Positions 10,636 through 22,210 of a DNA stretch of 64,000 nt are shown in pieces. Source of the DNA: Metaphire vulgaris (lineage: Eukaryota > Annelida > Clitellata > Crassiclitellata > Megascolecidae); contig CM030861.1 of NCBI GenBank assembly GCA_018105865.1, forward strand, positions 5,080,684 to 5,144,683. The letters are read 5' to 3'. The notes below the pieces were generated by a model that made no database searches, was not told the origin of the DNA, and saw only the letters and a program-made list of their open reading frames with translations. The translations under genes and the position numbers were made by a program. Every line of letters begins with the position of its first letter. The stretch's first letter is position 1.

Positions 10636-11453
10636 AATAATAAAGTTTTATTCCTGCACAAATATCGTCCCTAAAGCTTTAATTTCTTAATGTAGCCAAG
10701 GTTAACAGGGTTAAGTCATTGCCAACTGAGCTACTAAAGGGAACCTGTATTATGTTGACCTGCGGCCGGGACCCATTGCTAACAGTTGCAGCATTCATGC
10801 TCAAGAAAATTACTTATTAAGTTTTGGTCCAGCACTGAAATATTTTATTGAACAAAATAATAGGCTATATTTATGAAGTGTTACTAAATTAGTAATACAG
10901 AAGGGGCCTAATATATGCAGTTAAGAGGCCAATAAAATTAAATTTATTTAATATCCAGAAAATCTCCATGGAAATTTCGCAGGCCACTGTACGGCCATTA
11001 TTCCACTAGGTAAAGTAGAACACGTTCACTTGTTTCGTTCTTAGACAATGTGGAATTTTTGCATTTTTCGCTTGATTTGCACGGATACTGAAATCTACCG
11101 CGTTCAACGCGCTGTATCGACCTAGCTACGTGCCACGTCGCCATCTCTTATAACGTAATTTTTCTAATTGCACCGTTTGACCATTTAAGTTCTTTTTTAA
11201 CGATTTTCACTCAAATAGATAGATTCTCGACTATATAGGAGTATCCAGAACAATCTCTATGGTCACTGATCTATGCCCACCAGCTAGAAATCTGCTAGCT
11301 AGCTAGAAATCTGCTAAATCTATATATATATATTATTTTTCCGCCGTTAAAGTTGATTTGTAAGTTCATTAATTGTCGAGTCTGAAAACATTATCTTCCT
11401 GCTGGTTAATGCGTCTATACCTACTGGGCCCATCCTTCTTGCAAGTCAACAAG
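10636..11453. other. non-coding stretch, nothing recognised
   Basis: I see no open frame with family resemblance and no terminal repeats. A short segment around 11236-11300 (GAGTATCCAGAAC, then ATGCCCACCAGC) resembles 19165-19230, so an unnamed dispersed repeat may lie here. Confidence 0.4.
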
Positions 11454-11560
11454 TAAAATCTCGTTAATGTATTTAGCACTTTCAAGAGCAGTACCAAAGT
11501 AGCTCCTTATTCCTAGGCACTTAATCTTAAAATGAAATAGCTATAACCAAATGTGGTGTC
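11454..11560 (-). mobile_element. short CR1/L2-like 3' end
   Basis: The segment reads AAGTAAAATCTCGTTAATG and then a diverged antisense copy of the LINE 3' untranslated region (GCTCCTTATTCCTAGGCACT). It is an old, heavily truncated insertion. From here to about 12710 I recognise nothing else; an 84-codon open frame at 11629-11883 (plus) has no features I can assign. Confidence 0.55.
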
Positions 11561-12714
11561 ATTCATGCAGGGTATTTTATTGCCCTAGTTATTTTGTGAT
11601 CAGATCTTAGCTGTTATAGACGCCAGAAATGTCATTTTACTTTTCGCTGAAAGCAAGCATTTTTGTGCATCTTGAAACGATACGCCGTTTTTCCCGGCGC
11701 TATATAAATTCTACCCTCACTGGGGCTGGTCGGAGCAACTACGCATTCGTTGACCGCTACCTACAAGCTGGCCAGCGTGAGTTGAACAGGCGCGCGGCAA
11801 TATTTCTCTCCGGTTTGGGCTCTTCGGTTTGGGAGGTGGATTTTGTGGGGGGCCGAGGGACGATAGAGGCGCCGGTCCGATAGAATTTGTTCCTAGGTGT
11901 TATGTTGCTTTTATATTATCTAGCCGCTGCTGAGTTTAAATGATATATGAAAATATAAGCGATATTGAAAATCTATATCGAGTTAGCGTTCGCTCACTTA
12001 AATCGACGACGTACAGTATGCTTCAAGTCTTCGTCCTTCTAAGGACTAGGCACGAACCAGACACGGGACGATCATTGGCCGTCCTGGGGTGCAAAAGGGG
12101 CGATCTACCCACCTACCGTTCCATTGATACCAAACTGTGGCCGCAAATTGTATTCTGCGTAAACAGAAATTTGATATCTGATGTTGTAAAACGTTTTAAC
12201 TTCCGGGGCGGAATATTTCTCTTTACGTTTTAGCAGATAAGTACGATAGGAGATAATTAAGGTTAGACGCTAGATATTACAATGTTGAAAATAATGTTCT
12301 TAACATTAATTTGCGACTTAAAATGTTTACTCTGAATAGATATTACGGGTTTATTCTTCATTTTATAAATGATCAGTGTTGTTAGATATATTTCAGATAG
12401 GTGTAATATCGTTCAGTGACATTTGATAAGTTGATCCGAACTTTGATTCCGTTTCATAAGCGACATAAGGCAGGCGTTGTCCAACCGTTATGCTATTGCG
12501 GGCCGCACAAAAATGTTTAGAACCTTGGAGGGCCAAGCAAGTTATAGCACTTAATATGGGATAATTACTTGTATGATATATGTATTGCATGCCATATAAA
12601 ACTGCTATAAAATAAAACTACATACGACTAGCATAAGACTAAGTGTTAACCAAGGTATAAAAAACACTTCAGCGGTAACTGCTATAAACATCTATATTGG
12701 ACCGGAGAGTGACA

Positions 12715-13105
12715 TGAGAGGGAGATCGAGTGGATCCAGGATGTTGTGGGATTACCGGATTTCGTATGTAGACTGGTTTTGATGAAAGAAGTGTTATAAG
12801 TCATCGACAGTGTTTTACATTTAATGCGCTCTGCTATTTTCAGCCAGTGTAGAGATTTGAGTAAAGGAATGTGTCAGAATTTAGGCGATTTGGTAACTGC
12901 GTGAGCTAAGACAGTTTGAATCGATTGGAGTTTACATATGGAAGCTTTAAAAAGATTGTGAAACAGTGAGTTGCAGTATTCTAACTTAAAGTGAACTATT
13001 GAAGTGACAGTGGTGGAAGCAGTTTTAATACTAAGATAGGGACGAAGGCAGCGTAGATCACAAATGTGAGCATGGCAGTATAGCGATGAAATACTTTGTC
13101 GATTA
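12715..13105 (-). mobile_element. degenerate CR1/L2-like LINE fragment
   Basis: The minus strand keeps remnants of the sequence around the SPKF...LHWLKIAERI part of the LINE protein. The plus strand shows CAGCCAGTGTAGAGATTTGAG and GGCGATTTGGTAACTGCGTGAG, which align with 6420-6480 and 28210-28300. It is more diverged than the other copies and carries no tail. Confidence 0.55.
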
Positions 13106-14001
13106 GAGATTAAGAAATGTTATATTTCGAGGATATTTCAGCGAAGTTATTTGTTGCCGCACAGTTGTTGACTGTTTATTCTGAAAGTTGATGTTCTATG
13201 AAGACACTGAAAACTCTTATCTTGTCTTCTAACAAGCAAGCCGCGCCAAACCGGGTGGGGATCTATGTTTGCGAAGTCTAGTTCAAATTAACTCCCGGGG
13301 TTTTTGAAATTACGCTACAGTAATATGGCTCAAAGCGCCAATCGAATAAAAATTTAATTGGTGATGTTAACTCTCCGACGGTTGGGCTTTTGGTAACGTC
13401 TTCCGCTACAGGGGTACCGTTGATGCCTCGCCCACCCCACTAATCTCAGCCCAGCCTTTGAAAAAATTGAAAATTACGCATTGGCCTATACTCAGTGTTG
13501 TAATAAATACTTGCTCTGAAGTATTTAAATACTTTCATAAATACTTGGTTCTCAGGTAGTATTTAAATAGTATTTAAATACCCAAATACCAGGTAAGTAT
13601 TTGAACACTGGCCAATAAGATTTAAGTGCTTTTTTTAAATACTTGATAATGTATTTGACAAGATTCGCCACAACCGAATTTTTGTGTAAAGAAATATTAG
13701 TTAAAATTATTTCTAACAATGTCAATGTAGACCTACTTAACTATTCAGCTGTCTAAAACCACCAGTAAAGAATGTAAAAATGAAAAGTCTATAAGAAACG
13801 TTATAATTATGCATCAGTTGTATCTGGACAACGTTCACCAAAAATGTTTGTTAACCTTCAAAAGAAATAACTTTCAAAACAAAGTGTTAGACAGGCGGCT
13901 TCGCCGTTTGCATAGTATTATTTCACCCGCACTAAATAAGCGCTCTACTGGAGCACTTGAGGGCAGAGTAGTGTTGTATCTTATGAACAACGGCTTGACG
14001 T

Positions 14002-15086
14002 TCACGTGGCGATCAAGCATGTGTACTTGTGTAGTTCTTTGTCTTTGTCGTTGAGGTAAGCTAGATGATCTTGGAACTGTGATGGACCACTGGTATCCTG
14101 GAGGCTGAAAAAGTCATCGGAGTCCGATCCATCAGACTGGTGCGGTTTTCCAGATGGTTGACTACCTGTAGTTGAAGCTGCGTTTCTTTCGGCCAGAACG
14201 CTCACAGCATCCTCCAAGAGTTCAGTACATCGAGCTCGTAAAGTGGAGTCGACTAACCATGACAGCTTGAATCGAGGGTGTGTTACAGCTGCCAGTAGGA
14301 ATTCTTTGTTATGAAAGTAGCTATCAAAACGCTTGTCGATACCCTGCAAGAGGATGTCACGCAGAGCGTTGGAATGCTTGAGTTCAGGCCGCTGCAATTT
14401 CTTCTTCAGTGTTGTCAGTGTTGGCAGCACATAACCAAGGCAGCAAATCTGATCTCCTTGAAGAATGTCAATACTTTGAGCAATGGGTGCCATCAGTAAC
14501 AGATACAGTACTCCTTAAGAAAGTTGATTTCAGTTTGAACAAAAGGAGGTAAGCTGAGTGCTTTGCAAACGTCATTGAGCTTGTCTTCACATGATAGGAG
14601 GGACTTAACAGCTTCATAAAATGAACTCCATCGCGTTACACAAGGAACAGTGAACCGTTTACCGACAATGTCAAATGCAGCATCAGCAGCCTTTGTGCTT
14701 CTACTTGTTAAATTCCACATGGCCGATGCTTTAGCCATTGACTGTCTATAGACTTTCTTATAAGTTGCATCTGACAAAGCTTTTTCTGCATCAGTTGTGG
14801 CAACTAAGTTTAGGGTGTGCGAGCAGCGGCGTATGTGATCTAGAAGAATGACAGAATCAGCTTCCATCTGATAAGTAGTAAGTGCCTCATCAATACCTGT
14901 GTCAAAGTAGCCTGTCTCTAGACCTTCTTCACTGTAATCGTCGTCCTCAGTTTCACAGCTTTTATCAGTGATATTTAACTTATGAAAATAACACTGGTCT
15001 ACATTTTTTAAAAAAATTTCTGCTGACCTAGGTATTTTTGCTGATTTTACCCAATTGAGAGGTGCTGATTCCAGATATGAAGTCAA
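14002..15086 (-). pseudogene. hAT transposase, middle and C-terminal parts
   Basis: The first frame contains LLDHIRRCSHTLNLVATTDA, VPCVTRWSSFYEAVKSLL and LPPFVQTEINFLKEY, which match the hAT catalytic region, with RWSSF typical of ZBED-like members. A frameshift at about 14495 leads to APIAQSIDILQGDQ, GYVLPTLTTLKKKL and AAVTHPRFKLSWL, also classic hAT sequence. The C-terminal dimerisation motif is not clearly seen. The frameshift and missing exons make it inactive. Confidence 0.88.
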
Positions 15087-15149
15087 AAATTATGCAATAC
15101 GTCAAATTTTTTTCGCAAATGAGGAATGCTTAATTAAAGGTGTTAAAGT

Positions 15150-16130
15150 CAAACATAAGGGAAAATAGGAAATTCTGAAGAACCGATAACACGTAATATT
15201 TTTTATTCAGCCCAAAAATGAGTCTGTCTTCTAACCAAGAGAGCAATAAGAGCAATAGCTAGTTGCTTAAATTTAAGTTTTGAGAAAGGAATCTTCTTTT
15301 TTTGGATGCTCCGGTATAGTTATGGTCACAGTTGTCACGCTGTAAACACCAGCAGTACTTAGTCTGCCATAATGTTCGAGTTCCATCTGCCTTGATATCT
15401 ACGTTCCATGGTCTTGATGTCTTGATGGAAGCATTCTCCTTGTTCTTCACTCATAGCTCCAAGATTTGAAGTTCAGATAGTTATGAAAGAAATGCAACTT
15501 GACACTCATGTTTGCTCCCAGTCTTCGAAAAGCAATCTTCGAATTTTTAACTGAAAGGTCATAATTCTCGACTCTTAAGTTGCCAAGTAAGTCAGTAATC
15601 AGGTCGCAAAAAACATCTTGTCTACAACTATAACATCCCATTGATTCAAAAAGTCCTTTGATGTTGATGCAGTATACAAACTCCTCCTCCATATGGAAAT
15701 GTTTGAAAAGATTCATTCTCTGCCATGATACATAAGCGTGGTTCCTGGGGCCAACACTGAACAGATTCTTTTCCTTCAGTCTTGAACCCAGTAACTCTGC
15801 TGACGACTTCGGCAGATCTAGGTCTCATATTAGGTCATTAAACTCAGCTTGCTTGAATGTTTGGTGCATTCCAGCGTCAACTTCTAAGGCCACGAAATCT
15901 TCGCAATCGGTGTCTGTTGACTAACAAAATTCATCTTCGTAAGAAACTCCCAAAGTAGTGCAAATAGGTACAGGAACTTTGTCACAGTGAGCAACTGATC
16001 TCAGAGCAGAGGGGAGATTTGGGTACTGGATGGAAGATTTTGCCTTTGTGGACATGCCTGAAATATTTACCAGACAGAAGTAGCAGTCATCAACATGCAT
16101 GGTTTTGAGGGCTCGCCACACCATTGAAAC
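15150..16130 (-). pseudogene. fragment of a multicopy invertebrate transposon-associated protein (SEEQGECFHQDI family)
   Basis: Overlapping minus-strand frames give LRVENYDLSV, RRLGANMSVKLHFFHNYLNF, and then, after a frame change, AMSEEQGECFHQDIKTMERR and CWCLQRDNCDHNYTGASKKR. Farther upstream RPRSAEVVSRVTGF is visible. From memory, this ordered set is a family found in many copies in arthropod and cnidarian genomes, but I cannot assign its transposon superfamily. Frames are broken in several places. It has landed inside the hAT at 13493-18957. Confidence 0.5.
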
Positions 16131-16799
16131 TCCAAAGTTAAGACTTTTCTCTGACCTTTAGTCACATTATGAACTGTCTGAGGCGTTCAACACATGTCCT
16201 GCACACTTTATTGGTGCCCAAGGTTTTCCTGGTCACTCAATTTAACTGCGAAATATGCATGCTAGCTTTATGCACAAATTCAGACATCTATCTCCTTTGT
16301 TTAGGTGTTGTAAAGCAACCTCAGATGTAGCAAAATTTGTCAGATCATTCCTGCACTGCTCACGAAGTGTTCGGGTGCTGGGTGACATATTCCACAGAAA
16401 GCTAGTTAGAATAGTTAAATTTACTGCGACTTGTAAGCCTCATGAACGACTGAATGCTGCCGTCGGTTTCACGCTGCTTATATAGGCCTATATCCATAAA
16501 ATGCTGACGTCTGCAGTTTAAAACTGCCTATTAAACTGTTGTATTATTAAATAGTTATGCCCACTGCATATTAAGCATATCTTTTTGCACATCCTTAACT
16601 TTTTGCATATTCAATATAGCTAAAGAATTATAATACATAATGCTACATTATTACAGTAAACAGTAAATCAGTAAACAGCGTTTTGTGGAAAAACTGGACG
16701 TGATAGGAGAAAATGGGTGTGATTTTTGGATTCAGCACACCAAAATACATAAAGATCACATGTTGTCTTCAAGTCAGCAAAATTGACGTAGACCAGTGT

Positions 16800-17762
16800 A
16801 ATTCTTAATTCAATTTCTATTTCAGTTATGAATGGGCAATTTCTAATTCAATTTCAATTTCAGTTATTTTTGTTACTTTAATTTCAGTTCAATTTCTAAT
16901 TAAAGTTCAGCAATAAATCCAATTTCAGTTTCAAATTCAGTTCAGTAAATTATGTCGCTAATTTCAGTTCATACTCGTCGATGATGCTTTTGTTTGCATC
17001 TTGCTATCATCTGTAATCACTGTGTGACTATTTCCCAGTTTAGTCTTGCTATCACCTGTAATCACTGACTTCTTAACACATTCTTTCTGAGTGAAGGCCG
17101 TGAATGCTTTAGGGTGAAATCGTTTTAAATAAGCCATAAGATTACTGGAATTCTTTCCAGTCAGTTTTATACCGCAAGTCTTTGTTATATCCGTTTCGCC
17201 ACCAACTGAGCATAAACATGTTGATATGTTAGTCTTTTCGTCAAAGCAGTAAAATTCCCATACGGAGCTATCGCGTTTTCTACCAGCAAGTGTTTTTGAC
17301 AAGCTCATTTCACTAATGACATACAAACTAATAACTATTGATGTACTGCGCATAAAATTTTATTACGTCTGTTTAAAGTAACCTCACATTCGTTCAATAA
17401 ACATAGAGATATTAAGAGTTGCCGCCTGCTGGAGTAAGTGTAATGCAGTGACAAAACGTAATCAGAAATAGCGGACTTGGCTAGTTGGCAGTGCTGAAAA
17501 GATGATGATTCACAGAATCAGATTCTGTATGGAAAAAATTTGTAAATTGTAATAATAAAAGTTCAGAAATAATTTCTATTTCAATTTCTAATATCGTTTT
17601 TAAGATTGAATTCCTATTTCTATTTCAGTTTCAGTTATTGAACTAATTACCAATTTCCAATTACTATTTCAGTTAACGAAAATCGTTAATTTTCGTTCCT
17701 ATTTTAATTACCGTTAACGAAAAAATCACTGCATAACTGAAATAGAAATGGAATTAAGAATT
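16800..17762 (-). mobile_element. nested hAT-type element with AATTCTTAATTC termini
   Basis: Inverted termini of about 33 bp start AATTCTTAATTC and read inward to TTTCTATTTCAGTTA on both sides, followed by repeated AATTTCAGTT words. The interior minus strand encodes a BED-type zinc finger (16964-17353). The sequence on either side is an inverted, split copy of 14966-15003, so the insertion target was itself a rearranged piece of hAT transposase. Confidence 0.65.
16964..17353 (-). pseudogene. BED zinc-finger segment of a hAT transposase
   Basis: The 129-residue frame has SVWEFYCFDEKTNISTCLC, then CGIKLTGKNSSNLMAYLKRF followed by HPKAF. The spacing of Cys, Cys and His with the aromatic residues W-FY at the start matches the BED finger used by hAT transposases for DNA binding. 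No catalytic region follows, so this is a fragment of a non-autonomous or deleted element. Confidence 0.75.
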
Positions 17763-17780
17763 ATTTTCATAAGTTAAATA

Positions 17781-17972
17781 TCACTGGTCGTATGCTGCAT
17801 TAATACGTTCCTGTAATGTTTGTCTGCACATTACAACAGCCGAAGGACACAGACCTGTGACAAGGGCTCGAAACGAATCAGTCTCAACTGTTCGAAGTGG
17901 TTTTATTTCTGAAACAATATAGTCCATTATCAGCTTATCCACGTGTTGCTGCGACATCGCTGACCTATTCAT
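17781..17972 (-). pseudogene. hAT transposase N-terminal piece
   Basis: The 63-codon frame includes QQHVDKLIMDYIVSEIKPLR and ETDSFRALVTGLCP, the usual hAT segment between the BED finger and the catalytic core (compare the common ...IADFIVKDLRPFSVVE...FR... pattern). It belongs with the BED finger at 18387-18593 and the core at 14002-15086. The downstream edge falls exactly where the inverted duplicate begins. Confidence 0.75.
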
Positions 17973-18386
17973 AAATGACAGCTTAGGTTGTTTGAGACAA
18001 GGCGCCCTGTGCTACTGTCATCAGCTTCATCTCGCGGTCTTTTGCCAGCAGTCTTCGCTTTCTCAAGTTCCTCCACTGCCGACTTGTGAAATACCTGTGA
18101 CACAAAGTGCATAACTATTAACTTTTAAAGGTAATATCCATAATCCAAGCTAAGACAAACAAGAACCGGAAAAATAACCGAAACAAGAACCGGAACAGTT
18201 TTTCTAACGTAAACAAAGTATACATCCGCGCAAACATTGTATAGGCCTAAGTCCACCCGCTCACAAATAAAAACCTATGCCTTAAGTCAGAAATGCCTTA
18301 ATAGAAAACTTCAATCTTATGTCAAGCGTTCGTATCGGACTACTTTCTGAACATAGCAAATTAGCAATTAAACAATAAACATATTG

Positions 18387-18593
18387 CTAAACGATAAACA
18401 TTGATAAGTAAAAATATATTACCAAGTTGACATTACCAACAAGCATCCTTACCCGTGCGTGTTTAAGGAAGTTTGACGATACGTTTATTCTCCCGCTAAT
18501 ATGTACCGGGAGAGATTTGCACAGACGGCAGGTATCTTTCACTTTTCTAGTAAATGTAGTACTTAATTTATCCTCTTCAGAAAATGCATACAA
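18387..18593 (-). pseudogene. hAT transposase BED zinc finger (first coding piece)
   Basis: KDTCRLCKSLPVHISGRINV followed by SSNFLKHARV gives the CxxC and the following His of a BED finger. It is the N-terminal DNA-binding part of the transposase in the 13493-18957 element. The rest of the protein lies downstream on the same strand. Confidence 0.65.
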
Positions 18594-19073
18594 ACTAAAT
18601 ACTCCTTTTGTATACCAATCGCTAGTTTCACTAGATTCACGTTTTTCTTTACTCTCACGTGTACTTAGTTAAACCGGAATGACTCAGAGCTTAGGCTGGA
18701 GTCGACCTGCGTAAAGTAATTAATTATTCATGAGCCGTACTTTGTGACGCCTGATGAAATAGTAGAAAGTATTGCACGTAAAAATTGCAATAAATCCAAA
18801 GTATTTAAATTTCTTTGAATACTTCTAAATACTCGATGGTATTTAATTATTATTAAATACTTAATTTTGGATGAGTATTTAAATACTTTCTTAAATACCG
18901 GACAAAGTATTTAAATAGTATTTAAATACTGAAGTATTTAAATACTTTACAACACTGTCTATACTGTACCTTTGAATTCTGCGTAGATGAAGGTAAAGCA
19001 GTTGATATGATATTTTTAGACTACAGCATTAGACAAGATACCTCATTCTAGATTGGCCGCAAAACTGGAGTAA

Positions 19074-19140
19074 GCAAGTAAGTAAAATCTCGTGGATTTA
19101 CAGTATATAGCGTTTTAGGATGGTACCGTATTACAGGGGT
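19074..19140 (-). mobile_element. short CR1/L2-like LINE 3' end
   Basis: AAGTAAGTAAAATCTCGTGG followed by TATATAGCG is the reverse of the LINE 3' tail. The insertion is only about 60 bp long. In 19141-20190 I see no gene. A segment at 19165-19230 with GTATCCAGAACACTCTC and two CCAGTATCTATGCTGGTGGG-like arms is a small repeat also seen near 11236. Confidence 0.5.
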
Positions 19141-20199
19141 CTCCAAAGTACGGCCCGCCAAGATCTCTTGTATGAGAGTATCCAGAACACTCTCTATGCC
19201 CACCAACATAGCCAGTATCTATGCTGGTGGGCAAGAAATCTGCTTCTGCCATTGGCGTCTATTAATAGACAACAATGGTTTCTATGGTTTCTGGAAACTT
19301 TCTGCCCACCAGTGGGCGGAGCAACCGGACCTTGTTGGTAAACACTGGATACGCTAATACGGCGCGCGACTAGAAATGAGGAACATTTGCAACTCTCTTA
19401 TAGGAATCTCTTTTTTCGCCGTCTGTGCCATAGAGACATAGACTTTAATTATAGACATAGACTTCAATTGTCAGCTGTCTTACTCTTTACCATTATTAAA
19501 CGTTATCTTACAGACTCGGTCATCGACAATTTCGTTATTTCCTTATATAAAAATCGAATCTGAGTTTCCAGACATACCTTACCATACCTACTTCAGTAAG
19601 ATGTAAAATCGTCCTGTCTCGATTTTTTTATCTTCAAAGTGAAATTGAAATATTTGTAAATAACATGGACTGTCCACTGGTGTTTCTCACAGAAAGTAAA
19701 TGGCTTTGGAAATTAGCATTTTCTGCAGATCTATTCATGTATCTCAATTATTTTAATATTCGAAAACAAGGTGAAACGGCACTCATCTACGATTTGTATC
19801 CTAAAGTTAAAGCATTCCTTCAGAAATGGGCACTTTTTGAGAATCTGTTGTGAAGAGGCTGCTTTCGTCACTTCTCACGCTGTGACTATTAGGCATATAG
19901 CAAAGAAGCTGCAACTCCTTTTCCATGTTTGTTTGCTCACGATATCATTTCAAGTTTGAGAAAAAATTTCCAGGAACGTTCTCTGATCTGGATGCATGTT
20001 CGTCGAAAGGAGATTCTTTGAAAATCCTTTTGACTCTGTCATTGAAGACTTAGGCCCTACATTCTAATTCGCAAACTTAAATTGTTAATGTGCAATCCAG
20101 TGACATCATGAAGGACAAATTTAAGGAAGGAAATTTGATAGAATTATATCAATGCCTTCCGTGTGATCAGTTTATTCATTTTAAACAGTCTGCTGGGTA

Positions 20200-20411
20200 C
20201 GCGGACTATTGACCACAGGGCGATTGACCATAGGACGATTGACCATAGGACGATTGACCATAGGACGATTGACCACTGGACGATTGACCACAGCGGACTT
20301 TTGACCACTGGACGATTGACCACAGCCGTGAGTATCAGGCTTAGCACGCTGTCTGCTGCATGCATGCATGCATGTACGCATACAAAAAAAGGAAACCAAA
20401 TGCTATTTGTC

Positions 20412-20470
<59 letters not shown>

Positions 20471-20610
20471 ATAGCATTTGTATATATATAATTATATATG
20501 TACATATATGTATATATGTATATATATATGTATATATGTATATATATGTATATATATGTATTTTTATATATGTATATATATGTATTTATATATATGTATA
20601 TATATGTATG

Positions 20611-20645
<35 letters not shown>

Positions 20646-21020
20646 GTATCTATATGTATATATATGTATATATGTATATATATGCATATATATGTATATA
20701 TATACAATGTTATTATATACATATATATGTATATATATGCATATATATATGTATATATATGTATGTATATGTATGTATATATATGTATATATATATGTAT
20801 ATATATGTATATATATAAATTTTTATATGTAATATAAATATATATATCGACTCACTATTGTCCTTTTCATCATTCCCAGCATTTGGTTTCCTTTTTTTGC
20901 ATGCGTGCATGCATGCAGCAGACAGCGTGCTAAGCCTGATACTCACGGCTGTGGTCAATCGTCCAGTGGTCAAAAGTCCGCTGTGGTCAATCGTCCTATG
21001 GTCAATCGTCCTGTGGTCAA
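20200..21020. mobile_element. foldback-like element: long inverted repeats with iterated 14-bp unit around a TA-rich core
   Basis: The outer ends read GGACTATTGACCACAGG and its reverse complement. Each arm (about 20200-20410 and 20865-21020) carries repeats of a 14-bp unit, CGATTGACCATAGGA, more copies on the left. Then follow a shared unique part (CCGTGAGTATCAGGCTTAGC) and a GCATGCATGCATG run. The core 20410-20850 is nearly pure TA with interspersed TG/CA. Reiterated units inside long inverted arms are typical of foldback elements. No target duplication is clear. Confidence 0.75.
20410..20850. repeat. TA-rich simple sequence core
   Basis: A pure (TA)n run at about 20410-20466 is followed by TATATATG-type variants to about 20850. 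Long open frames of Ile/Tyr/Met repeats in all plus frames are artefacts of this composition. Confidence 0.95.
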
Positions 21021-21526
21021 TAGTCCTAGAACCACTAGTCTACATAGACATATGGCATTGGGCGTACAGTTACCAAATCGTGACGCATAGTGAAAATGTT
21101 TGTATGGGCTTAAGACATGTATGCCAAGTCGTATGCACTCAAAATATCATGTTCGGATTCGCTCTGCCGATCAGTGTTAACCTGGTGGACAACAACCTCT
21201 AGCAAAGCGACAAGGCGAAAGCCTACTACTGCGACGCTCAGAGCAATACGATAATGATTATGTCTCCTCTAAGCGATTAAACGTTGCAATAATGGGTAAG
21301 GGTAAGGCTACAGTAGTTTCCAGGCTTGTGACCGCTTGTCCATGGGTCGGGACGTCCCGTGGGAATCTCATGGAACTCGTCCCATGCGATGGGATGGGAC
21401 AGCACTGTTCCGTTCCATACCATGGGGCTCATGGGACAGAGCTCTCTTAATTTTTTAATTTAATTTTTTAACCTTTTTGAAGCCTTTTACTTTTCCTTTT
21501 CTTCATATATTCATAATATAACTCAG

Positions 21527-21842
21527 TGGCAGCTCGACATAGGGGCCTGGGGGCCCGTGCCCCTATTGAATGCCTGGCCACCAGAGGTCACACACTGTTA
21601 ATAGCTGGGTTAGATAGCTCGAAAAGGAACATTAGTGTCACATTCGAACCATCTAACAACCGGCCACGCTAGGCAACTTGAAAGGTGCCAAACTTTAATT
21701 AGCTAGTGAGGAAGTTTAGATGTTTATCTGTAATCAAGCAATTAGAATCGGCAGTTGTGTTCATGTACCTATTAACTGCACCAGTGTATTTGTTTTGGAA
21801 ATTGAAATGATACAAGGCGGAGAGGGAGGGAGGAGGGAGGGA

Positions 21843-21878
<36 letters not shown>

Positions 21879-22210
21879 TCGTTTCAATATCAGAATCAGT
21901 CGATCCAGGTAGAGAATAAATATCGTTTCAGGACAATCATCTGTAACCAGTCGATCCATTCATTTTCGTCTGCTTTGAGTTGAAATAAAATTTACAGAAA
22001 TATGTCACCGATTTTAGTACTTGTTCGATACTCAATTCTGAACAAAACTTAATATTTTGATTTGTCAAAATATGATGATATAATCCATATTAATTTATTG
22101 CAAAAAGGTACAGTATTTGAAATTCGGTTTACATTTCCCTAAGCATAGATGATCTAATTATGTCATCTCAACGCCCCCTCCACTTGCCAAATCCTAGAGT
22201 CACCACTTAT
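21527..22210. mobile_element. possible non-autonomous hAT-like element
   Basis: The left end CAGTGGCAGCTCGACA matches the class of CAGTGGCGGCTCC termini at 8704. A candidate right end, CCTAGAGTCACCACTT, is near 22205, but the flanks ATATAACT and ATAATATT do not match well. A GGGAGGGAGG then (GA)n run lies inside at 21826-21875. Confidence 0.35.
21826..21875. repeat. GGGA/GA microsatellite
   Basis: GGAGGGAGGGAGG units are followed by about 14 GA dinucleotides. Confidence 0.9.

Larger units (their letters stand above)
13493..18957 (-). mobile_element. hAT transposon with broken BED-finger transposase
   Basis: The termini are CAGTGTTGTAATAAATACTT and a right end ATACTTTACAACACTG. Both are followed by arrays of GTATTTAAATACTTT-type words. 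The flanks CCTATACT (13485-13492) and TCTATACT (18958-18965) match at seven of eight bases, as expected for an old 8-bp hAT duplication. Minus-strand transposase pieces lie in order: BED finger (18387-18593), N-terminal piece (17781-17972), middle (14493-15086) and C-terminal half (14002-14493). Other elements have inserted between about 15090 and 17765. Confidence 0.88.

Noticed and set aside
20221..20330. CRISPR-like array of 14-bp repeats
   Set aside because: The units are directly adjacent and occur within eukaryotic inverted repeats; there are no spacers.
20368..20837. Long open frames of Ile/Tyr/Met repeats in all plus frames
   Set aside because: They are translations of the TA-rich core and have no coding character.
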